Shown: positions 58,172-64,000 of the stretch, one piece after another
Layout: each line of letters begins with the position of its first letter
Position numbering within the stretch: the first letter of the stretch is position 1
NCBI RefSeq assembly: GCF_000411555.1
Contig: NZ_KE150486.1
Span: 62,001-126,000 of the forward strand
Reading direction: 5' to 3'
Length of the DNA: 64,000 nucleotides
Source of the DNA: Atopobium sp. oral taxon 199 str. F0494
GTDB taxonomy: Bacteria > Actinomycetota > Coriobacteriia > Coriobacteriales > Atopobiaceae
Translations under genes and position numbers: made by a program
The notes under the pieces: model-generated
Seen by the model: only the letters and a program-made list of their open reading frames with translations
What the model was told of the DNA's origin: nothing
Databases searched by the model: none

Positions 58172-59644
58172 CTACACAGAGCGGCGCAAAAACGCTACAT
58201 ATCCTCGATAGGCTTCGTAGAGATCCGCCTTGCTTGCGATTTCCCAAGGAGCGTGCATGGAAAGTACCGGAACACCGCAGTCAATGACCTGCATGCCGTA
58301 GCGGGCAAGCATATAGGCGATGGTTCCGCCGCCGCCTGCGTCAACGCGACCCAGCTCAGCAGTCTGCCACGCAATGCCGGCTCCGTCCATGATTTGGCGA
58401 ATCAGCGCGATATATTCGGCATCTGCATCGTTTGAGTTGCCCTTGCCGCCGCTGCCTGTGTACTTGTTGAATGCAAGGCCGTGACCCATAAACGCCGAGT
58501 TCTTTGCTTCAAAGCTGTTTGGGAAATTAGGATCGAATGCGGCGGATACATCGCTTGAAAGCATGCGGGAGTTTTCGAGGCATCTCCGGAGTGCCAGGCT
58601 GCCGCCTTCGCCTGCGAGCTCTAGGACCTCAGCAATCGTATTTTCAAAGAAACGGCTGGTCATACCCGTTGCGCCGCGCGATCCGATTTCTTCTTTGTCG
58701 GCAAGCACGGTAACGGCAGCGCGCTCGGTTGTTCCCGAGTCAAGTTGAGCGATGAGCGACGGATAAGCGCAGGAGCGATCGTCATGGCCATAACCTAGAA
58801 TCATTGAGCGGTCAAAGCCCATGTCGCGCGCGGCGCCTGCGGGAACGATTTCAAGTTCGGCCGAAAGGAAATCTTCTTCCTCAATGCCGTAGGTGTCTTT
58901 GAGCAGTGAGAGTATAGAGGCTTTAACAGCCTCTTGTGCAGAGGGTCTATCGGCTTTGCACGCGCTGTCAGTAGAGGCGTTATGGGCACCTGCGCCAGCA
59001 CCGCCGCCGTCAGTTTCACGGCTCTTCTCGTCAAGAACAAGAGGGCGGTTGCCGACAATCAAATCGAGCATTTCTCCTTCGATAACGTCGGAAGCCTTCT
59101 TGCCGAGTTGCTCACGGCTTAGATGGATAAGCAGGTCAGAGATGCAAAAAACAGGGTCTTCGTCGTCTTCGCCAACTGTGACAGTGATGGTTGAACCGTC
59201 TTTCAGAGCAACGACACCGTGAATGGCCAAGGGAATGGTAACCCACTGATACTTCTTTACGCCGCCGTAGTAATGCGTGTCGAGCGTTGCGATTTCGCTG
59301 CGCTCCTCCAGAGGATTTTGCTTGACGTCGAGTCGTGGCGAATCAATATGAGCTCCGAGAATATTGAGGCCGCTCTGAAGCGGCTGTGTCCCTAGTTGTA
59401 TAAAGATGACGGATTTACCGCGAATGTCGGCGTAGACCTTATCACCGGGTTTGAGTTTTTGGTCGGCTGCTATGGCATCAGAAAGGCGAATGTAGCCAGC
59501 CTCTTCGGCAAGACGGATAGCCGCTGCGGCGCACTCGCGTTCGGTTTTGTTGTCGGAGATGAACGCCTTGTATCCTTCACTGAAGTAGTGCAGCTCGTCA
59601 AGCTGTTCTGGTGAGTAAGACTTCCATGCGCTAGGGCGTTCCAT
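58172..59644 (-). CDS. M18-family aminopeptidase
   Basis: M18 enzymes are cytoplasmic, dodecameric, zinc-dependent aminopeptidases that remove acidic or hydrophobic N-terminal residues. The 490-residue protein has the metal ligands in GAHIDSPR, DKEEIGSRGATG and LSMHAPWEI, and the GRVDAGGGGTIAYMLARYG block. A Gly/Ala/Ser-rich insertion at about residues 217-245 is unlike most relatives and probably a flexible loop. The ATG at 59644, preceded by AAGGAGAA, is preferred over the ATG five codons upstream. It fits with the peptide transporter encoded divergently. Confidence 0.93.
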   Translation of the reverse strand: MERPSAWKSYSPEQLDELHYFSEGYKAFISDNKTERECAAAAIRLAEEAGYIRLSDAIAADQKLKPGDKVYADIRGKSVIFIQLGTQPLQSGLNILGAHIDSPRLDVKQNPLEERSEIATLDTHYYGGVKKYQWVTIPLAIHGVVALKDGSTITVTVGEDDEDPVFCISDLLIHLSREQLGKKASDVIEGEMLDLIVGNRPLVLDEKSRETDGGGAGAGAHNASTDSACKADRPSAQEAVKASILSLLKDTYGIEEEDFLSAELEIVPAGAARDMGFDRSMILGYGHDDRSCAYPSLIAQLDSGTTERAAVTVLADKEEIGSRGATGMTSRFFENTIAEVLELAGEGGSLALRRCLENSRMLSSDVSAAFDPNFPNSFEAKNSAFMGHGLAFNKYTGSGGKGNSNDADAEYIALIRQIMDGAGIAWQTAELGRVDAGGGGTIAYMLARYGMQVIDCGVPVLSMHAPWEIASKADLYEAYRGYVAFLRRSV

Positions 59645-59840
59645 AGATTCTCCTTGCATTGGCGTTGATATATCAAAATCTAGTCAAGCATAGTGGTTTT
59701 TAAGAGACCCTTCAATTTCATAGTTTGTTACCGGGTTATTTCGCACGACTCGCTTTCGCAAACGAAGTCCGCGCGCTTTTGTATAGTAATCAGGCCCCAG
59801 CAGGGTAGCCTATCAACGTCGATTATGAAAGAGGTGCGCA

Positions 59841-61487
59841 ATGCTGGACAATTCTGTAAGCCGTCGTGAGTTCTTGAAGGCATCCGCTATGACAGCAGCA
59901 GGTGGTGGCGCATCTATGATGCTTGCTGCATGCGGCGGTGGTGAAGGCGAGAAGAGCGGCGGCAGTGATAAAAAGAAGATTCTGCGCTTTGGTTCCACCA
60001 ACTCCAAGCAGGGGCTGGATATGCAGCGTGCGAACAACTCACAATCAGCAGCCGTGGCCGATTCTATCTGTGAGGGTCTCTTGCGCTGGACCGAGGAAAA
60101 CGAACTCGTGCCCTGCCTTGCGAAGACGGTTCCTTCCTTTGAGCCCGATGGCATTACGCTAAACGTTGAGCTCAAAAGCGGCGTGAAGTTTCACGACGGT
60201 ACTGAACTTAAGGCAACGGATGTCAAATACACCTTTGAGCGTATGTTCAGGCCCGAAACAGGAGCGCTTTCCACCAGTTTCTTTTCTGGTATCAAAGGCG
60301 CTCAGGAGATGCTCGCGGGAACCGCTACAGAGCTTGAAGGTCTGAGTATCAAAGACGATACGCATCTTACCTTTACGCTTACTGCACCAAATATGGCTTT
60401 TATCAGTGTGCTTGGCATCTCGTATGCCTGCATTTATCCGGAAGCGGCTTGTGAGGCGGCCGGCAAGAACTGGGGCACCGGTACAAATCTTGTCGGTACC
60501 GGCAAGTATCGGCTTGCTGAAAACGATGACACTACGGCCGTCAAGCTCACACGGTTCGATGACTATCATGATGGTGCGCCCGCGCTTGATGAAATTCGCA
60601 TTACGTATTATGACGATGACAACACAAAGCTGTTGGCGTACAAAAACGGGGACCTCGACTGGTGCGATTTGCCGGCGGCCCTCTTTAAGCAATACTCCGG
60701 TGACGCGGATCTCAAAGACCAGATCACCAGCTATCCGACGCTTGGTGTGAATTTTATCAATCTGAATCTCAAGGAAGACAACGGCCTTACTGACGTAAGG
60801 GTTCGTCAGGCCCTTTCATATGCGATTAACCGTCAGGAGCTCGTGGACACCTTCGCCAATGGCAATGGCATTGCCTGTTCCGGATGGCTGCCGCAGCAAA
60901 TTCCCGGTTTCGATGTGAATGCGCCGGTCTTTGCCTATGATGTTGACAAGGCTAAGGCCCTTCTCGCTGAGGCGGGAGTTTCCGACCTCAAACTGACCGG
61001 CAAGGTTCGAAAATCAAGCGAGAAACTCCTCATTGCCGTGCAAGACTACTGGCAAAAGGCAGGCGTGACGCTTGACGTGCAGGTAGAAGATAACGCCGTG
61101 TGGAACCAGGATTGGGCGAACGGCAATCTTCAGATAACGACGCTGGGCTGGTACGCGCTCTTTGCCGATGGCTCTCAGCATCTGGATACCTATTTCTCCA
61201 GCAAGAATGCGGTAAAGAAATCATCGTTTTATAACAACGCTGACTTTGACAAGTATCTGGAGGATGCTCGCAAGGAAACGGACAAGGATAAACGCGCGGA
61301 GGATTATAAGGCCGCGGATAATTTGCTGACCCGCACCGAGTATGCGACTCTTCCGCTGTTTTGGCCAAAGAACTCTTTTGTGGCAAAGAGCTACGTCAAA
61401 GGTGCTAAAGTAGGAAACCTGATTTACCACTTCTTCGACCTTGATATTGATACGTCTGACGCTGAATACAAAGTACCTGAAGACTAA
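59841..61487 (+). CDS. Peptide ABC transporter substrate-binding lipoprotein (Tat-type signal)
   Basis: The 548-residue family 5 extracellular solute-binding protein captures di- or oligopeptides. The signal has the twin-arginine motif SRREFLKAS and a lipobox LAACGGG, so it is probably exported by Tat and lipidated on Cys31. The mature part has family blocks including LKSGVKFHDGTELKATDVKYTFER and VRQALSYAINRQELV. First gene of a dpp/opp-type operon. GAAAGAGG precedes the ATG. The gap 59660-59840 contains a TATAGT near 59780 as a possible -10. Confidence 0.93.
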   Translation: MLDNSVSRREFLKASAMTAAGGGASMMLAACGGGEGEKSGGSDKKKILRFGSTNSKQGLDMQRANNSQSAAVADSICEGLLRWTEENELVPCLAKTVPSFEPDGITLNVELKSGVKFHDGTELKATDVKYTFERMFRPETGALSTSFFSGIKGAQEMLAGTATELEGLSIKDDTHLTFTLTAPNMAFISVLGISYACIYPEAACEAAGKNWGTGTNLVGTGKYRLAENDDTTAVKLTRFDDYHDGAPALDEIRITYYDDDNTKLLAYKNGDLDWCDLPAALFKQYSGDADLKDQITSYPTLGVNFINLNLKEDNGLTDVRVRQALSYAINRQELVDTFANGNGIACSGWLPQQIPGFDVNAPVFAYDVDKAKALLAEAGVSDLKLTGKVRKSSEKLLIAVQDYWQKAGVTLDVQVEDNAVWNQDWANGNLQITTLGWYALFADGSQHLDTYFSSKNAVKKSSFYNNADFDKYLEDARKETDKDKRAEDYKAADNLLTRTEYATLPLFWPKNSFVAKSYVKGAKVGNLIYHFFDLDIDTSDAEYKVPED

Positions 61488-61567
61488 TCGATATCCTATG
61501 TTTGAGCCGGCGGCGGCGTACGCTTTTCGCGCGCGCCGTCCGCTTTAAGGCCAGGAGAGGAGCACTG

Positions 61568-62503
61568 GTGAGATCGTTTCTCATCAAACGAATCTTTCAG
61601 GCGGTGGGAGTTGTTATCTGCATCTCCGCGCTGACCTTTTTCATTTTGAATGTGGTTCCGGGAGATCCGGTCCGCGTTATGATGGGTGATATGGCTGACG
61701 AGCAAACCGTCCAGCAGGTACGTCATACCATGGGGCTCGATAGGCCCGTGCCGGAGCAATACGCGCACTGGTTTGGCAATATCCTGCACGGCGATTTTGG
61801 CACATCGTACACGCAGAAAAAATCCGTCATCGCGCTTATGAGCAAGGCGCTTACGGTAACGCTGCAGCTGGCGGCTTTTGCCTATGTGTTTGCGGTGGTG
61901 TTTGGTCTGCTGATGGGCATTATCGCTGCTGTCAATCATGGAAAATGGCTGGACCGTACGCTTATGTCACTGGCGGTCTTTGGCATCTCGGCTCCGGTGT
62001 TTTGGGTGGCTATCGTGCTTCAGATTGTGTTCGCGCTGAATCTGAAATGGTTTCCGCTATCTGGCGTCAAGACGTCTGCCGCGTATGTACTGCCGATTAT
62101 CGCGCTGGGTACCCGCTATGCTGCAAGCATTGCTCGCGTTACGCGCACGAGCATGTTGGACGTACTCAACCAAGATTACATACGAACCGCTGAGGCAAAA
62201 GGTCTTTCCCGCTGGTCAATCATTATCAAGCACGGTTTGCGCAACGCCTTGATTCCCATCATTACCATCGCGGGAACGCAGCTGGGAGACATTCTTACGG
62301 GATCAATTCTGATTGAGTCCATTTTTGCCATGCCCGGCATGGGTAAGCTTCTACTTGATGCAATTAACGCGCGTGACCTGCCGCTCATTGAAGGAAGCGT
62401 CATGTACATCGCGGTCATCTGCGTGGCAATCTATCTTGTGGTGGATATCCTGTACGCAGTTGTCGACCCGCGTATTCGGCTCGGAGGGGAGGCGTCGGAG
62501 TAA
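61568..62503 (+). CDS. Peptide ABC transporter permease, DppB type
   Basis: The 311-residue membrane protein has six helices and DppB/OppB blocks: ALTFFILNVVPGDPVRVMMGD, TMGLDRPVPEQYAHWFGNILHGDFGTSY, the EAKGLSRWSIIIKHGLRNALIPIIT loop that contacts the ATPase, and GSILIESIFAMPGMGKLLLDAINARDLPLIEG. The start is GTG at 61568 after GGAGAGGAG; an ATG 22 codons upstream would add a basic, non-family extension. It overlaps the next permease by one base. Confidence 0.94.
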   Translation: MRSFLIKRIFQAVGVVICISALTFFILNVVPGDPVRVMMGDMADEQTVQQVRHTMGLDRPVPEQYAHWFGNILHGDFGTSYTQKKSVIALMSKALTVTLQLAAFAYVFAVVFGLLMGIIAAVNHGKWLDRTLMSLAVFGISAPVFWVAIVLQIVFALNLKWFPLSGVKTSAAYVLPIIALGTRYAASIARVTRTSMLDVLNQDYIRTAEAKGLSRWSIIIKHGLRNALIPIITIAGTQLGDILTGSILIESIFAMPGMGKLLLDAINARDLPLIEGSVMYIAVICVAIYLVVDILYAVVDPRIRLGGEASE

Positions 62504-63459
62504 TGGCGATATTTACCGGAGACAATAACAGCAAGAGCGTCCAAAAAGCGGAGCGCATTGCCGCCGACGCCATGCAGGCTCAGCAAGCCGAAACCGTCCG
62601 CACCGGCAAGACTCGGGCAACCAGCTATTGGGCGGTAAGTTGGAACATTTTCAAGCGCAATCGTTTGGGCGTGTTCTGCCTCGGTATCGTGGGTATTTTG
62701 GTGCTGGTGGCGCTTCTCGCGCCGGTGCTTGCGCCCTATGACTTCAAGACGCAGGAGCTCTCCAATATGCTGGCGGCTCCAGGTGCGGCGCACCCCTTTG
62801 GCACCGATGAGTTTGGCCGTGACATTTTGTCGCGCGTCATTTACGGTTGCCAGATTTCGCTTTCCGTAGGCGTTGTTTCGCAGCTGATAGCCCTGTTGAT
62901 TGGGTTTACCGCCGGTGTTGTGGCCGGCTATTACGGCGGCCGCGTTGATGCGGTTATCTCCTTTGTTATTCAGGTCTTCTCTAGCTTCCCGTTCTTGCTG
63001 TTTGCCATTCTCATCATGTTTGTGATGGGACCAGGTCTCATTAACCTTTATGTGGCGCTTGGCCTTTTGATGTGGACAACTACAGCGCGGCTGATTCGTG
63101 GCGATGTCATGCGGCTCAAAAATTCCGAGTACATTCAGTCATGCGTTTTATCCGGTGGCAACGACCTGCGCATTATTTTGCGCCACCTGCTTCCTAACTG
63201 CGTGTCGACGCTGATTGTGGTTTCGACGCTCGGCATCCCAAGCGCCATTCTGTCTGAGGCCTCCCTTTCGTTTTTGGGTCTTGGCGTGCAGCCGCCGACG
63301 GCAAGTTGGGGGCAGATGATTTCGGCCTCACAGCCCTACATCCAAAGCAACCCAACGTACAGTATTATCCCGGGTATTGCCATTATCATTACTGTTATGG
63401 CGTTCAACCTGCTCGGCGATGCCCTGCGCGACGCGCTTGACCCGAAGATGCGCTCGTAG
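62503..63459 (+). CDS. Peptide ABC transporter permease, DppC type
   Basis: The 318-residue membrane protein has a hydrophilic N-terminus of about 45 residues, then six helices and DppC/OppC blocks: AHPFGTDEFGRDILSRVIYGCQISL, VISFVIQVFSSFPFLLFAIL, and SEASLSFLGLGVQPPTASWGQMIS. The ATG overlaps the dppB stop by one base, and an ATPase follows 12 bases after its end. Together with DppB it forms the membrane channel. Confidence 0.94.
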   Translation: MAIFTGDNNSKSVQKAERIAADAMQAQQAETVRTGKTRATSYWAVSWNIFKRNRLGVFCLGIVGILVLVALLAPVLAPYDFKTQELSNMLAAPGAAHPFGTDEFGRDILSRVIYGCQISLSVGVVSQLIALLIGFTAGVVAGYYGGRVDAVISFVIQVFSSFPFLLFAILIMFVMGPGLINLYVALGLLMWTTTARLIRGDVMRLKNSEYIQSCVLSGGNDLRIILRHLLPNCVSTLIVVSTLGIPSAILSEASLSFLGLGVQPPTASWGQMISASQPYIQSNPTYSIIPGIAIIITVMAFNLLGDALRDALDPKMRS

Positions 63460-63471
63460 GGGAGGGACACC

Positions 63472-64000
63472 ATGGAAAACACTACCAAAATCGCTGACTT
63501 TTGCAGCCTTAAAGAGCGTGAACTTGCCAAAAAGACAGCGCGTGAGCAGCGAGAAGAACAGCGCAACAGAGACGTTCTTCTCGACGTCAGTCACTTGGAC
63601 GTTACGCTGTTTACCGAAGATGGAATGCTGCCCGCCGTTGACGACCTTTCGTTCAGTATGCGTCGCGGTGAAACGCTGGCTGTGGTGGGTGAGTCGGGCT
63701 GCGGCAAATCGATGACTGCGCTTTCGGTGATGGGACTTCTGCCTCAGCCGCCGGCAAAGATCACGGGCGGCAGTATCGTTTTTGAAGGCATTGACCTAGC
63801 TGGGCTTTCGCGTGACGGCATGCGACCTTTCCGCGGGAACCGCATTGGCATGATTTTTCAGGAGCCCATGACCTCGCTTAATCCTGTTATGAAAGCGGGA
63901 GATCAGATCCGCGAGGGTATCTTGGTACACAATCCCAAAATGGGAAAGAAGGAGGCGGGAGCCCGCGCGCTCGACATGATTAGGCTTGTGGGTATTCCCG
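63472..64000 (+). CDS. Peptide ABC transporter ATP-binding protein, DppD/OppD type (3' end cut by window edge)
   Basis: The 176 residues present contain the start of an ABC ATPase: an N-terminal charged extension of about 35 residues, Walker A GESGCGKSMTALS near residue 79, and the Q-loop IFQEPMTSLNP near 128, the version typical of OppD/DppD. The signature and Walker B motifs lie beyond the right edge. GGGGAGGG precedes the ATG. The gene carries an inverted pair of the CGAGAAG motif (63546-63581). Confidence 0.92.
   Translation, partial: MENTTKIADFCSLKERELAKKTAREQREEQRNRDVLLDVSHLDVTLFTEDGMLPAVDDLSFSMRRGETLAVVGESGCGKSMTALSVMGLLPQPPAKITGGSIVFEGIDLAGLSRDGMRPFRGNRIGMIFQEPMTSLNPVMKAGDQIREGILVHNPKMGKKEAGARALDMIRLVGIP

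Noticed and set aside
1..64000. tRNA, rRNA, prophage or integrase genes
   Set aside because: All gaps over about 100 bases were read on both strands; no cloverleaf, rRNA segment, integrase or phage structural gene was seen.

Overview
The window is about 64 kb of a low-to-mid GC (roughly 50 % by eye) actinobacterial chromosome. Gene content points to class Coriobacteriia, probably an Atopobiaceae relative (inference from content, no phylogeny was run). It combines anaerobe-type genes (a [FeFe]-hydrogenase-like protein, a DUF3793 protein next to a flavodoxin, FeoA/FeoA/FeoB, a SUF system) with actinobacterial ones (a GlnR-like orphan regulator beside glnA, a four-domain S1, Tat-type signal peptides). 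Nothing looks like a phage, plasmid or CRISPR array.

Layout. 1-4366 (-): sufC-sufB-sufD-sufS, the last running off the left edge. 4605-9765 (+): hisS, then a muramic-acid salvage set (murQ, a MurP-type PTS EIIBC, a MupG-type 6-phospho-muramidase). 9940-11561: an AT-rich pair, a Tat-exported cysteine-peptidase-like protein and a small membrane protein. 11568-17896: an NhaC-type antiporter divergent from a LysR regulator, an RluA pseudouridine synthase, a hydrogenase-like protein, a small protein and a HAD phosphatase. 18123-24671: aspS, a two-gene heterodimeric ABC exporter and gpmA. 24846-28992: a Cys-rich membrane peptide, glnA with a GlnR-box-like site, a GlnR-like regulator and an HtrA protease. 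29043-32597: an msrA remnant against a dispersed repeat, a DUF5692-like membrane protein, a glutaredoxin and a polysaccharide flippase. 32827-39093: ppc and the feoA-feoA-feoB operon behind an iron-box-like promoter. 39215-40036: repeat copy 2, a probable structured non-coding RNA with its own terminator, and a minisatellite. 40040-45018: gpx-ohrR-CDF (-) and a DUF6110/P-type ATPase pair (+). 45021-49983: repeat copy 3, a structured leader before DUF3793-flavodoxin, a Cys-rich/HMA protein, rpsA and pncA. 49995-58168: a Ser/Asp-rich membrane protein, fba, glmS, and a ROK-like regulator with a mannose-family PTS (IIB-IIC-IID, no IIA). 58172-64000: an M18 aminopeptidase and a dpp/opp-type peptide ABC transporter running off the right edge.

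Themes. Metal and redox handling recurs (suf, feo, DUF3793-flavodoxin, CDF, P-type ATPase, two Cys-rich membrane proteins, glutaredoxin, gpx-ohrR). Amino-sugar and peptide scavenging is the second theme (murQ-murP-mupG, glmS, mannose PTS, dpp, M18 peptidase).

The strongest unexplained signals are: (1) the octamer GCGAGAAG/CTTCTCGC and its 7-mer core, far more frequent than chance on both strands and sometimes in inverted pairs; (2) a dispersed repeat in three copies with a nearly invariant core and diverged shoulders, one copy abutting a broken msrA; (3) a long-range-paired RNA at about 39649-39783 followed by a strong terminator, resembling the raiA motif. Counts and structures were made by eye.
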